Of a DNA stretch of 64,000 nucleotides, positions 35,276 to 46,600 are shown piece by piece. This stretch comes from Dryas octopetala (lineage: Eukaryota; Streptophyta; Magnoliopsida; Rosales; Rosaceae), in NCBI GenBank assembly GCA_963921425.1, contig OY992832.1, forward strand, positions 8,742,001 through 8,806,000. Reading direction: 5' to 3'. Numbering within the stretch: position 1 is the first letter of the stretch; each line of letters begins with the position of its first letter. The translations under genes were made by a program, and so were the position numbers. Below the pieces are notes generated by a model. It worked only from the letters and a program-made list of their open reading frames with translations, made no database searches and was not told the origin of the DNA.

Positions 35276-37390
35276 CTAGCCAATTCCTTTGGAGATCCTC
35301 TCAGTCAAGTCTGAAACAAGGGCATACTTGTTGCTCTCCGAGCATGCAGTCATGAATGCTGCCAATGTCACGCGATCAACAGTCTGGTCCTTATCCACTA
35401 ATTTATGAAAGAACAATGCTGCTATGCCCACTTTCTTCTCACTACAAAGCTTCCTGACCAATGTATTAACTGTGCGAATCCAGAGCTTCTTTTCTAGCCT
35501 TTCCAAGATACCCATAGCAGTGGCAGAGTCATCTTTTTTGCAATACTCGTAAGCTAACGTCAACCTAGTAACTTCACAGGGCGACAGCCCCTTGTCTATC
35601 ATGGAATCGTATAACCTACGAGCCTCATCCAACTTGTGCTCCTTGCAGAGCCCACTTATTAGAGCACCATAGGTAAAACTATCGGGGACACAACCATGGT
35701 CTCCCATCCTATGGAAAAACTTTACAGCCAAGGCAATATTTCCATCCCGACAGTACCCACATATCATGGATGTATAGGTTTCCTTGGTAGGAATCAAGCC
35801 ATCCTGTACAGATAGCTCAAAAAGTTTCTCGCTTTCTTTCATTTTCTTTTGCCTACAGAATGCAGCAATCAATGTAGTGTATGAATGTATATCAGGCTGC
35901 AATCCAACCTTGACCATCTTATTAAAAAACACCAGGGCTCCCTTCAGATCAGCTCGTTTGCAGTGCTCAGATATGAAAATGGTATACGTGACTCTGTCAG
36001 CTTGCAATCCTTGGTGAAAGCCCTTCTTAATCAGTTTATATGCTTCTTGAACACTCCCCTTCTTACAGAGACTGTCAATAACTGCATTGTATGTGCAGGT
36101 ATTAGGAGCGAATCCTTCGTTACCCATTATATCCATTAACTCATATGCTCTCCCAAAATTCCCAGCTTTACAATGCCCATAAATGAGAGTAGTATACGTA
36201 TTGGTGTTAGGAACTAATCCTTGTTCTTTCATTCTGCCGAATAACATCACTGCACGGCTCATTTTGTCCTCTTCGCAATATCCACTGATCATAGCAGTAT
36301 ACGTATGCACATTTGGCTTGTAATTGTCACTCCGGACAAGCTTAAGAAACAGTCTAAATGCCCTTTCAGTCCAACCTTTCTTGCATAGCCCATTGATCAA
36401 TGCTGTATGCGTATACACATTAGGTTTCCAACCTTTCCTAACCATTTCCTCCAACATTTCAAATGCTTGCTTAATGCTGCCCCTCTTACACAATCCATGA
36501 ATCAAAGATGTGAAATTAATCAAATTTGGCTTCACACCCATCCGAACCATCTTATCAAAATACCAAGACGCTCGACTTACAAAACCCTTTTCACAAAACG
36601 TACTTATAATCAAAGTAAACGTAGCATTGTCCAAAACAAAGCCTCTCTCAAGCATCTTACTCAACCACTTATCTGCCTCCAAAACGCTACCGTTCCTACA
36701 ATACCCAACAACCATAGACTTATAGCTTAAAGATTCAGGAGACACCCCTCTCTCGCACATTTCCTCAAACACGTTCTCTGCATACTCAGCCAAACCCATG
36801 TCACATGCAATCCCAAGAACACAATTCAATGTCCGAGTACTCAACACAAGACCTTGGTTTTGCATCTCAAAGACCATATCGACAGCCTCTTTTAACCTCT
36901 CAATCTCAGCAAAACTCCTCACCATACATTGAACCACTTCATGGGCTCTCTCCAAATTACCATTACCAAACAACGACATTGCGCAAAATATATAAAGCCG
37001 CATGAAATAGCGAAACTTGGGAAACCCAATTGCCCAGTGAAAGAAACTCAAGGCCACCATGGAACCAACCTCATCAGCCAGTGAAGCAACAACGGAAATG
37101 GCTTGTTCATGGGTCAAAGAATCGGCATTGAAATCAAGATTGAGCTTGGGCGGTGATAATCTGAAATTGGTTTGTGGGGTGTAGGATTGACATACCAATA
37201 AACAGATTGATCGGACAAGAGACTGTGATTCGGAAGAAGAGGTGGTGGTAGAGTCTGGTTCGTCATAGTGAGTGCAGGAAGAGAGTGTTCTGAGAGAGAA
37301 GAGGGTGGAGGAGAGAGAAATGGCGGTTGAAGTAGGTGACAATAGTTTCTGTTGGAGTCCATGAGTTCTGAGAATTCGAAGAGAGACCAT
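35276..37390 (-). CDS. P-class pentatricopeptide repeat protein (At4g19890 type)
   Basis: A single exon of 704 residues. The true ATG is at 37390 ([15 protein letters not shown]); the frame is open slightly further but has no earlier ATG. The first 45 residues are Arg/Ser/Leu-rich, resembling a mitochondrial or plastid presequence. From about residue 180 to 640 the protein is an unbroken run of about 13 canonical 35-residue P-type repeats, such as [20 protein letters not shown] and [20 protein letters not shown]. There is no E, DYW or SMR domain, so a role in organelle RNA stabilisation, processing or translation is more likely than editing. An intronless coding region is usual for this class. 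Its place beside the hydroquinone reductase matches the Arabidopsis At4g19880-At4g19890 pair. The RNA target cannot be read without the repeat code. Confidence 0.93.
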   Translation of the reverse strand: MVSLRILRTHGLQQKLLSPTSTAISLSSTLFSLRTLSSCTHYDEPDSTTTSSSESQSLVRSICLLVCQSYTPQTNFRLSPPKLNLDFNADSLTHEQAISVVASLADEVGSMVALSFFHWAIGFPKFRYFMRLYIFCAMSLFGNGNLERAHEVVQCMVRSFAEIERLKEAVDMVFEMQNQGLVLSTRTLNCVLGIACDMGLAEYAENVFEEMCERGVSPESLSYKSMVVGYCRNGSVLEADKWLSKMLERGFVLDNATFTLIISTFCEKGFVSRASWYFDKMVRMGVKPNLINFTSLIHGLCKRGSIKQAFEMLEEMVRKGWKPNVYTHTALINGLCKKGWTERAFRLFLKLVRSDNYKPNVHTYTAMISGYCEEDKMSRAVMLFGRMKEQGLVPNTNTYTTLIYGHCKAGNFGRAYELMDIMGNEGFAPNTCTYNAVIDSLCKKGSVQEAYKLIKKGFHQGLQADRVTYTIFISEHCKRADLKGALVFFNKMVKVGLQPDIHSYTTLIAAFCRQKKMKESEKLFELSVQDGLIPTKETYTSMICGYCRDGNIALAVKFFHRMGDHGCVPDSFTYGALISGLCKEHKLDEARRLYDSMIDKGLSPCEVTRLTLAYEYCKKDDSATAMGILERLEKKLWIRTVNTLVRKLCSEKKVGIAALFFHKLVDKDQTVDRVTLAAFMTACSESNKYALVSDLTERISKGIG

Positions 37391-37629
37391 CAAAGTGAGA
37401 AACAATGAGAAGGTTTATAGAGGGTTTCTCAGTTCGATTGGTGTAATGTATGCCAAACATCATGGTTTCAGGTTTTTTTTTGTTGGGAAGTATGGGCTAA
37501 ATGGGCCGAATAATGGTCATGTTTGTTTGGGCTGGTCTGGTCTGGGCCGAAATGAGAAGTGCTATCAGACTCACTCCCCAAAACGAAAAGAAAAATACTC
37601 TCAGGCAGTCAGGCCTTAATGAACTTTCA

Positions 37630-38674
37630 ATTAATTATGGGAAATTCTAAACATACTCAAAAATTTTCTTATTTTACCCAACTTCTCAATTTACCTAACC
37701 ATTACTTTTTTAAAATTAATATTTTCTCATTTTATCCAACCCAAATTACTATCATACCCTTATTAATAATACTCAACCCACTCTTTTATATTTTATTTCC
37801 TTAACCAACTTATTCACATACCCAACATATCCAGCCAATACATTCCCACCGAACATCCAAGCTTCACCCACCACTCCCGCCGCCCCCTCAAGATGACCCA
37901 CCTTCACCGCTGCGCTAGTAGATCTCACGTGCAACATCCCACCCAAAATAGCCCACCATCTTGTTCCATGAACACACAAAAATTAATTTTTGTCTTCATG
38001 AATGAATCTGGGTTTACGCTTCATTCGGCAGACTAGGACTGAATATTTGTATTATGTTTGGCAAATGTCTGCCAAACATTTGCATTATATTCAACAGGTG
38101 TCCACTGAATAATGATAGTATGTTCGGCAGGTGCCCACTGAACGAGGGTTGTGTGATAATTTTAGACATTTATGCACTATTCGGTAGGCACATGCCGAAT
38201 ATTCTATTATTATTCGGTGGGCACCTACCTAATATAATGCAAATGTTCGACAGACACCTACCAAATATAATGCAAATATTCGGCCTTGGTCCACCGAATG
38301 AAGCGCGAACCCAAATTCATTCATGGTGTTCATAAAATGAAAAAATTTGCACATAAACCCTCTTTTGAAGGCTCCCAAACAACGATTGGACTCTCCATTT
38401 GTCAAAACAACCTTGATTGGATGATATGGAAACACAAATTAGTTTAGGGTTTGGATTTTAATTATGAGAGTAAGGTTGAAGGTAAGTTTGTGAGGAAGGG
38501 AGGTTGATGATATGATATGTTGGGTATGGAGAGAAAATTGAGGTTTTTTTGTTTAAATATCATTTGTCCTTAATAGTCATTTCATAGTGGAACAAAATAG
38601 TCCATTCATGTGCAAAATATATGTTGGGTAAAAAAAGAAAATAATTGGGTATGCTAGAATTCCCCATTAATTAT
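37630..38674. mobile_element. Foldback MULE-type element with central palindrome array (element C2)
   Basis: A 1,027-bp element at 37639-38665 flanked by a perfect 9-bp duplication ATTAATTAT (37630-37638 and 38666-38674). The termini GGGAAATTCTAAACATACTC and, inverted, GGGGAATTCTAGCATACCCA pair over about 44 bp (ending in TTTTACCCAAC). At its centre lies an eight-unit array of 22-bp quasi-palindromes (38023-38299). The array is framed by inverted flanks TTCATGAATGAATCTGGGTT and AACCCAAATTCATTCATGG, so the whole element can fold back. A 9-bp duplication and long inverted ends fit a non-autonomous Mutator-like element. The left flank of the element sits about 250 bp upstream of the PPR start and may influence that promoter. 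It encodes nothing. Confidence 0.8.
38023..38299. repeat. 33-bp periodic array of 22-bp quasi-palindromes (8 units)
   Basis: Units start at 38023, 38056, 38089, 38122, 38179, 38212, 38245 and 38278. The spacing is exactly 33 bp within each half and 57 bp across the middle. Half-sites are of the RTTCGGCAG / CTGCCGAAY type with drift (for example GTTTGGCA...TGCCAAAC). The array is inverted about a centre near 38161. Confidence 0.88.
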
Positions 38675-38741
38675 TTGTAAGCAATCAAGTAATCACACCT
38701 TAGTGGCCAAAAAAAAGTAGTCACACACCTTGTATGGGTTC

Positions 38742-38939
38742 AAATGATGGAGAAATTTTTTGGTGTAACCGATGCACTGTCATATAGTGTAATCAGTATA
38801 TGTGTCATAATATAGGTGAATGTTATTAATATTATATACTACTAATATAAATATATCATCCAATAAGATCCTACATATTGAATTGGTTACACTGCTACGC
38901 GGTGTATCGGTTACATTGAAAAAATTATCCAGATGATGG
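38742..38939. mobile_element. Small inverted-repeat MITE (family B, copy 2)
   Basis: A 180-bp element at 38751-38930 with inverted arms of about 45 bp that share GTGTAACCGAT(G/A)CAC and AGTGTAA. Flanking 9-bp sequences AAATGATGG (38742-38750) and AGATGATGG (38931-38939) match at 8 of 9, suggesting a 9-bp target duplication. It is the same family as 12942-13122. Confidence 0.7.
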
Positions 38940-41440
38940 TTACTCGTGATTTTCATCAATAATTCTTAAGCATTGTGTAGACAGCATGTTTAAGTTATTA
39001 GATTCTTATGGAAGAAAAGAATTGTCAGAACTTCAAAACCTAAGTCACACACACACACACACACAAAATATTAACTTGGTTTTGTTGTATTAGTATCTCT
39101 AGATATGTTATTACTATGTTGAAAGATCTTCTAAAATCACTTGAGGCATTGCTTCACTTTATTTTGCATGTGAACTTCAAAATTTTCCAAAGTACATTGC
39201 ACCTATCATTAACAATGAATAGTTTGTAGTACTTGACACATTGTTGAATCACCTGATCGGTGAAGTTGGGATTAATTTAGAAGTAATTGATCTTCCAAGA
39301 TCTTTCTAACCACCATTTCTAGATATACTGAAACAGACAAAGAACTCAGCTATGTTCATATTAATTTAATATTCTCTTTGGGTGCACTTAAATGTTTAAT
39401 TATTTTCTGCACTGAACAGCCACAGATGCAATTAGATTTTTGTTTTATGCTGTTCTTGTTTCTGCTCCATTCTTTTATGGTACATACTACATAGGTTGGC
39501 ATTTGCTATTTCAAAGAAAAAGAGTTTCATGTGAAATTTATAAATTGGTTGCTATTTGTTATTTCACTTGACAATGTTTCATATTGTTTTCTCTACTTTC
39601 TTCTGTGATGCCCTTTTTAAAATCAGATGAACAGAAAAACTTGGTGGAACACATGATTTGCCTGCAGTATTTTACTCACAAAATAGATTGATTTACCATT
39701 ATAAAAAGAAATTATATAATTCAATTTGCCAGTTCTTTTTTCTCATGGACACAGCCAAATGCACTGTGCTATTCAGATCAATAAACCTTCTGCAGTAAAA
39801 ATGTAATTTCAACCTTCTATTCTAATAGTCCATGAAAAACTGTAAGGCATGAACTAAGCCAACCAATTAAGGGTACCTGAAAAGCATTGGCCTTTTTCAC
39901 CCAATTGGAAATGGAGGGTCTTTATGATGATTAGGTGGCAGCAAGCCAGCAACAGACAGTTCTTTCTTTTTAAGCTTTCTTTAGGAATCCAATCCATCCC
40001 TATTTTTAAGGGCTGAGAGTTGAATATGACTTAAACCATCACATGGAACTCCCACCTTTCCATGTTTGCAAGATATTTTTCCATGAAGAAAAACTACAAT
40101 GGCCAACAGTGACATGAACCTTTGATATTTTGAGAGATCATGTCAACCCACATATATATTAATGAAAACAAACCTACTTGACCCACATCTTTCTGAATCT
40201 TAGACTAGCAAACAGTCCAACACCATAGGTTACCATAAGTTCAAGTTACCTATATTTTTCTGGTTCCACACGTTGCTCCTTGACTCTTCCTCTATGGAAA
40301 TTTTAATTATGAGAAATAAGTTGCCTGTGCAGCACTATTTGATGCATTTGATACATTAATCAATGCCCAAAGAAACATAGATAGTCAATGATCTTGCAAA
40401 AGGAAAAGGGTGTAGTGTAAAAGGGAGAAAATTTTGGAAAAAGGCATCACATGCTTGCTTTTACTACAGGGTACACCCATCATTCACTTTAACACTTGGT
40501 TTTGACCCTCATCATTTTTCTTCTTCTTTCTGATAACCACACCTTATCCTCATCACAGTTTGGTGAATGTTTTAACTTTTAATAAAGAGAATATATATAT
40601 AACATCACAGCTCTATTGAGAACAAACCGTGTGGGACTTCAGGATAACTGGCAATATAAAAAAATTCTGAATGATGTAAATTTAACAAAATGCTATCTGT
40701 TATGTTTATTCTTCTAATAATATGAATAATCATTGAGGTGCATTGTTTCAAAGGTAACACAATTTATTAGTCATTGGAAGTTAATCAAACTGCTTATTAT
40801 CAAAACACAAAATGACAACACATCGTATGTGACGTTTTTTAAGAACTCCTAATCTTTGTTTATATGGGAGAAATATGATAAAGTTAAATAAAATACATAT
40901 ATATATATATATATGTGAGTGTGTGTGTGGCCAACTACTGAAGCATAAGTTTTCCATTAAAAAAAGTTCTGAAGTTTGAAAATAACCAAGTTTTTCAGAA
41001 TACAGAGTATTATATTACCTGGAAGGAACAATTAACTAGCATTTCATGAGTATCTAGGCATTTTAAACTTGAGAATTGACGAGAGGTGGCAGAGGAAAAG
41101 AAAAATCTAAGAGAGAGAGAGAGACAGAGAGAGAATTAGATATAAAAACTTGTCATATAACTGTTTTTGGGATAAACAAACTGTTCCTTGTATGATCCCA
41201 ATCTCCTAATCCAAGTGTAGGATGGAACAATTATACATTTAAAGGTTGGTTAGCATAGCACCTTTATTCTAATATGTAGGACAAGAATATTAAAGAATTA
41301 GAAGGAGGAGGGGAACAAACACAGTTATCATTAAAAAGTAGACATGGACTTGGAATTATGCAAACATGCAAACCAATGCCCACCACAACCAAATTATAAA
41401 GAAGAATCTCACCCACCCCCTTTACTTCCGTTGGTTTCTC
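38940..41440. other. Intergenic spacer upstream of the EXORDIUM-like gene
   Basis: AT-rich, with short CA and AT microsatellites (near 39050 and 40895) and a GA run near 41110. No gene or element termini were seen. The right part is the presumed promoter of the EXORDIUM-like gene, with a TATA-like CTATAAGA at 41442-41449, about 50 bp before the ATG. Confidence 0.5.
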
Positions 41441-41495
41441 TCTATAAGAAGTTCCACTGTCACCACCCACAAACACCAAGAGCATTAAAAACAAG

Positions 41496-42509
41496 ATGAT
41501 GCAAAAGCTGTATTGCAATTTCTTCTTGCTTTCTTGCTTTCTTTTCTCTGCTACTCTGGCTCTTTCATGGAGCCAAAGCAGACAATTCAACCAGGCCAAA
41601 AACTATGAGGGGTCTTCTGATTTAGTGGACCTTCAGTACCACATGGGTCCTGTCCTTGCTTCTTCTCCTATCAACCTTTACATAATTTGGTATGGCCATT
41701 GGAACCCAACCCACCAATCCACAATTAGAGACTTCCTCTATTCCCTCTCTTCACCTGCCCCTTACCCTTCTGTTGCTGACTGGTGGAGCACTGTGAGGCT
41801 CTACACTGATCAAACTGGATCAAACATCACTGGGAGCATTTCTCTCTCTGGAGAGTTCTATGACTCTGCTTACTCTCATGGAGATTATCTCAGTCGTTTA
41901 TCAATTCAATCCATCATCAAAAATGCTGTCACTTCACATCCTAGAGCTTTACCTCTCAATCCCAACAATGGCCTCTACTTAGTCCTCACCTCTTTTGATG
42001 TTCGAGTTCAAGATTTCTGCAGGGCAGTGTGTGGTTTTCACTACTTCACCTTCCCAACCATTGTTGGTGTCACTATGCCTTATGCCTGGGTTGGTTACAG
42101 TGGGACTCAGTGTCCGGGCATGTGTGCTTACCCATTTGCTTGGCCTAAGTACTCAGGCAGGCCACCGCCGGGCACGAATGGAGGCAACAACATAATGCGT
42201 GCACCGAATGGGGATGCGGGTGCTGATGGAATGATCAGTGTGATAGCTCATGAGCTAGCAGAAGTGTCAAGTAACCCACTTGTGAATGCATGGTATGCAG
42301 GTGATGACCCAACTGCACCCACTGAAATAGCAGATTTGTGTATGGGTGTTTATGGGACTGGTGGGGGTGGTGGGTACGTTGGTGTAGTGTCCAGGGACAA
42401 ATGGGGAAATGGGTATAATGTAAATGGGGTGAAAGGAAGGAAGTTCCTGGTGCAATGGATATGGAACCCTGTGAAAGGAAGATGCTTTGGTCCCAATGCT
42501 ATGGACTAG
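41496..42509 (+). CDS. EXL: EXORDIUM-like / phosphate-induced (PHI-1) secreted protein
   Basis: A single exon of 337 residues, full length for the family. A signal peptide ([20 protein letters not shown]) leads to a predicted apoplastic protein. Family landmarks follow in order: [78 protein letters not shown], and the conserved C-terminal block from [16 protein letters not shown] through [17 protein letters not shown] to [18 protein letters not shown]. Known members (EXO, EXL, PHI-1) promote cell expansion and respond to brassinosteroid, carbon status or phosphate; their biochemical activity is not established. His252-Glu253 with Glu256 and Glu277 form a conserved polar set that could be a metal or catalytic site. 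The close similarity to EXL3-type members is a family-level judgement. It stands alone, with a 2.8 kb upstream spacer. Confidence 0.93.
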   Translation: MMQKLYCNFFLLSCFLFSATLALSWSQSRQFNQAKNYEGSSDLVDLQYHMGPVLASSPINLYIIWYGHWNPTHQSTIRDFLYSLSSPAPYPSVADWWSTVRLYTDQTGSNITGSISLSGEFYDSAYSHGDYLSRLSIQSIIKNAVTSHPRALPLNPNNGLYLVLTSFDVRVQDFCRAVCGFHYFTFPTIVGVTMPYAWVGYSGTQCPGMCAYPFAWPKYSGRPPPGTNGGNNIMRAPNGDAGADGMISVIAHELAEVSSNPLVNAWYAGDDPTAPTEIADLCMGVYGTGGGGGYVGVVSRDKWGNGYNVNGVKGRKFLVQWIWNPVKGRCFGPNAMD

Positions 42510-42956
42510 GAAGTGTGCTCAACTGCTTATGCATAATTGCCAATGAATGATCTGTTTCTCACTACCTCTCACTCTTGAATATCTCAAAAAGAAAAGACAG
42601 ACTGGGTCACTGGAGGGGAGGACATGTAATCAGATGTATCTAGGCTGGCCCAGTGCTGAAGGTATAGCCTGCTTGATTTGTTGGGAATTAATGCGGTTTT
42701 CATGGAGACTAAACCTTTTTTATGCTTTGCTTGTTCAATCTGTAGCTACTCTTTCTTTTGTATGCTTCATGGTTGTAGAATGCAGTACCCCGTGTAAAGG
42801 CACTATTTGCATTGCATGACCATAAATATAAACAAGGTTTGTTTATTTTAGCTCATTTCATATCGATGGATCGCCCAAAAGAGAGAATCATATATAATCC
42901 TCCCCTGCACAGATCTCAAACTGATCCTATTTTAAGTCCTTTTGTACTTGCACAAA

Positions 42957-43018
42957 GATTTGAACCTAGGATCTCTACCCTCACTCCATCCAATATCCAT
43001 CCCATGCCATTTGAGCCA
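42957..43018 (-). mobile_element. tRNA-derived SINE-like promoter boxes
   Basis: On the minus strand a box A-like TGGCTCAAATGG (43007-43018) is followed about 41 bp later by a box B-like GGTTCAAATC (42957-42966). That order and spacing match the internal RNA polymerase III promoter of tRNA-derived SINEs. The full element presumably extends left on this strand to about 42850. Its ends and target duplication were not resolved. Confidence 0.55.
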
Positions 43019-43118
43019 AGGCTCATGGACCATATTTCTAAGAACTTAAAAGTCAAACTGATAATTTACAAAAGATCTAATATCACAGATTCATTCTAAT
43101 TTCTCGCCATTGTACTAA

Positions 43119-43120
<2 letters not shown>

Positions 43121-43174
<54 letters not shown>
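43121..43174. repeat. (GT)n(GA)n microsatellite
   Basis: A compound microsatellite: about 7 GT units followed by about 20 GA units. Confidence 0.95.
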
Positions 43175-43177
<3 letters not shown>

Positions 43178-43661
43178 AGGAGAAATTAATAAAGAATAAG
43201 ACATCTTTCTATATTTCGATGTTGACAATAGTACAAATAATCTCTTCACCTTCAATATAGGTGGAAATATTTGCCGAGCAAATATAATGAACAAATGTTG
43301 CATTCAAAACCTTTAACCAGAGAAACTCTATACTGAGAAGAATGGTATACACTAATGATTAAACAACAAGAGCCACCTAAGCAACTAACTAGAGTAAAAA
43401 AGATTTTCCAAGTTACAACGGATCTGGTACCAGCATTTCAGAAAGAAAAACCCTATTTTTTTCAACAACCTGAGCTTACAAAGAAGATACACGACCTTAC
43501 ATCTACAAGAATCGGCTTGTGCTTTCATATTCCCAAACTAAAGTCAGATCACCAATACAGGTCAACACCTATCTTACAAACATCAGCCAGAGGTGAATAC
43601 TTGATAGGCTTGGATGTTGTCTAGACCTTCACTATTGACCAAACAGAGAAATCATGTGAAT

Positions 43662-46600
43662 TCACAACACATCAGAACATCGGATACAAGGGTGGTCAAT
43701 AAGCTTGGTAGCAAGGCTCTCTGGCTCTGGAATGAGAGCAGATGTCAAGCTGTTCCAAAAATGGAATGTCATCGACTCATTTAGAATCTTTCTGAACAGA
43801 GCATCTTGTTGAGCTTTCTCAGTCTCGGTTGTCGGTGCAGTAAAGTATCTGTTTTTTCATCAATTGTGAAAAAGTCATACAATAGCACGAAAGATTGAAG
43901 AATATTTGATTTTTCCAGAGTATAAACTGTTTAGATCACAGCCTTTGCCTACCAGGCATGTGGAAGTGATGAAAATGTCTAAAGGAATCAGGGCAACTTA
44001 TTAAGTGTGTGCATACAAATAGTCATGCTTGATGCATGTGCAAGCCTGCCCTAACGTGCATGCCATCAGTGAGTAAAAAGACAATTCACACTTGTGATCT
44101 GTTTTGGTCAAAGCCAATTCAATCATAATCACAACTCGCACAACCTACCTGACCTTGTGTAAATTATTGAGCATTAACCACTGATAAAAATTAAAAAATT
44201 AACCTCAAAACTTTTGACTTTTGCCTATCTTCTATGAAAAAGAAATAATGAAGTTCCAGACCATTTGTGACCGTGTGATTCCCCTGTCAGCTAGATTGGA
44301 GATCAGGCTAAGGAAGGTGCTTTTAATTCAAAAATTGGGTGGAAAGCGTGCATTCTGAGCTAGCTATATTAGTTTCAGAATAGTAGCTTTGCATGTTTTA
44401 CTGTTATTGACCTTCTTTAAACAAACCCCTTCCAACTCCCCATCCATGTTTCAGAGATTTTTGGCTCTTATAAAAAGGTGATTCCTAATAGGGGTAATTG
44501 TTGTAAAAATGACAAGATAAGAACACAAAGACATTATATGAAAAAGAAAAAATGGGACGCATGCTCCAGAAAACATTTGTATTAAAGTGTACCATACGGT
44601 ATACCAAGACATATGAGAGTAAGAAATCAGAAGATTACCTTGAGATATTCTGAGGAGCAATTGGGAAAAAGATGAAAGAAGGTTGCACTTTCAGCTCCAG
44701 CTGTCTGAATGATATAGTACGAACGCTCAAAAACCTTCTTGCAACTCGTGTCAAAAGATCAGCCCCATTCCATCTCAAACGAGTATCATCATATGTCATA
44801 TAAAACTCTTTCAAGCACTCCATTATGAAGGGACTGCATGGAAAAGAAAAGCAATTCTCAAATCCAAAATTTTCATACAATTCAATACATTAATTTAAAT
44901 ATTTTCCTCATCAGTGCCACTCAAATTTGTACATAGAACATCTGATAAATGGACAGACATCAATCCCACTCAAAATTTCAAAATAACTCAATTTCCCAAT
45001 TTCTCATGTGAATCTGCTAACATTCAACTTAGACTCTCTTTCTCCAGCGTTTCTTTAATAAGGGTTTTGCAGTTCAAAACAATTTTGAGACACACAAGAG
45101 TATAAGACACATAGCAACTAAATGCACACAAACATGTAACCCAGTACACACAAATTAATTCTCTTAAACAATCCTGCTGATCCCTAGGGCCTGTGATATC
45201 TATCTTCCCCAGCTGATAGAAAAATTTATCAGTTCTACAATGTCCAAAAAGAAATCGTAGACAGTAATAGTGGTACCTGTTTATGAAATCCTAAACCAAT
45301 TGGATAAATGAGAAGAAAGGGCGGGAGTAAGAGAAAACTCTAGACAATTTATCCATATAAAATCACATTTACATATCCCAAAAAGGAAAAAGAACCGTTT
45401 CATAAAAGTTTAATGATGCATACATTATTTCAAAATGATTTCACCTGAAATAGTATTTTGATTCCCACTATTAGTAATGAAGTGATGTTAGTACCTGTTC
45501 CTTCTAAATGCCATTACAGCACCATTCAAAGAACTTCCTGCAAGTCGATCCTCTTTACCAACAGAATTTTCAAGTGAAGATAATGGTTTCAGAACTATGA
45601 TATCAGAATCAAGGTATATTCCACCATATCTGGAAATAAAATAGAAAACACATGATTTAAGTTAGAGATACATTTACACTCAAAAGAAGAATGCTAAAGT
45701 TACATTTACTGCACCATCCTATTCAAGGTAGCTTACAAATTTCTGCATCTGGATCCAATACAAAATACGTAATAACTGGATCATATCAGAAAGTATGTTA
45801 ATGACCATACTTATTTTAGAGAAAGAAAAAAGGTCAAGTTTGGCACATGAATGGAAACTTCTGAATCTAAGATATGCACACGACCATAAAACTCAATGGC
45901 TCAAGCACATACAAAATCCCTAGAGCTCATTTATTTGTTAAACAAGTTTTGCTGAAAGTGAAAAGGAGCAAGGAAAATGAATATTCAGGATAATTTGGAA
46001 GAATTAAGTCTTGGAGAAACGTACTTCATATTTTTCCTCCACACACCAAAAATACGGGGAAGAAATTGCAACAATAGAACAAAGCTTAGTTGAAATACAA
46101 AAAAATAAAAAATAAAACTTAGCCTCTTGGGAAAAAATTAAATACAATTCAAAGAAGATTAAGGCTGAAACTCCTTTCACAAAAGCAACTTAATGCAGTG
46201 TGGCCCAATTTCCAGCATTAGCACTGCAAAAAGAATTAATAGTGACCTTTCCAAGAACATTGATTACTCATAAATTTTCTTCAACGGTATGATAAGCATG
46301 CCAATAGAAGTTCTAGATCTATGACTGTAGATAACTTCTGTGCATGTTTACCAATATTGGAACCAATCGAAAAACGTAACCCATTCTCTTCAGCATTACG
46401 ATAAGCATGATTATCAATATTTTTGTCCCAATTGGAGTCATAAAACTCACTACTCCAATATAAAGATTTCAATGCAACTAAACAAGCTTACTTGTAGAGA
46501 GCAGCAAGGCGGACAAGCTCACTGAAATGAGTAGCATAATACTTTGTCTTTCTCCATTCGAACCAGGCTGAAGCAAATATATGGGTCGGCGTATCTTTTA

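Larger units (their letters stand above)
42510..43661. other. Convergent spacer with SINE-like sequence
   Basis: 3' flanks of the EXORDIUM-like gene (+) and of the glycosyltransferase (-). It contains a tRNA-derived SINE-like stretch (about 42880-43030, minus strand) and a (GT)n(GA)n microsatellite at 43121-43174. No coding region was recognised. Confidence 0.5.

Noticed and set aside
37391-37405. Start of the PPR protein at 37405 (MFLTLMVS)
   Set aside because: The codon is TTG; the first ATG is at 37390.
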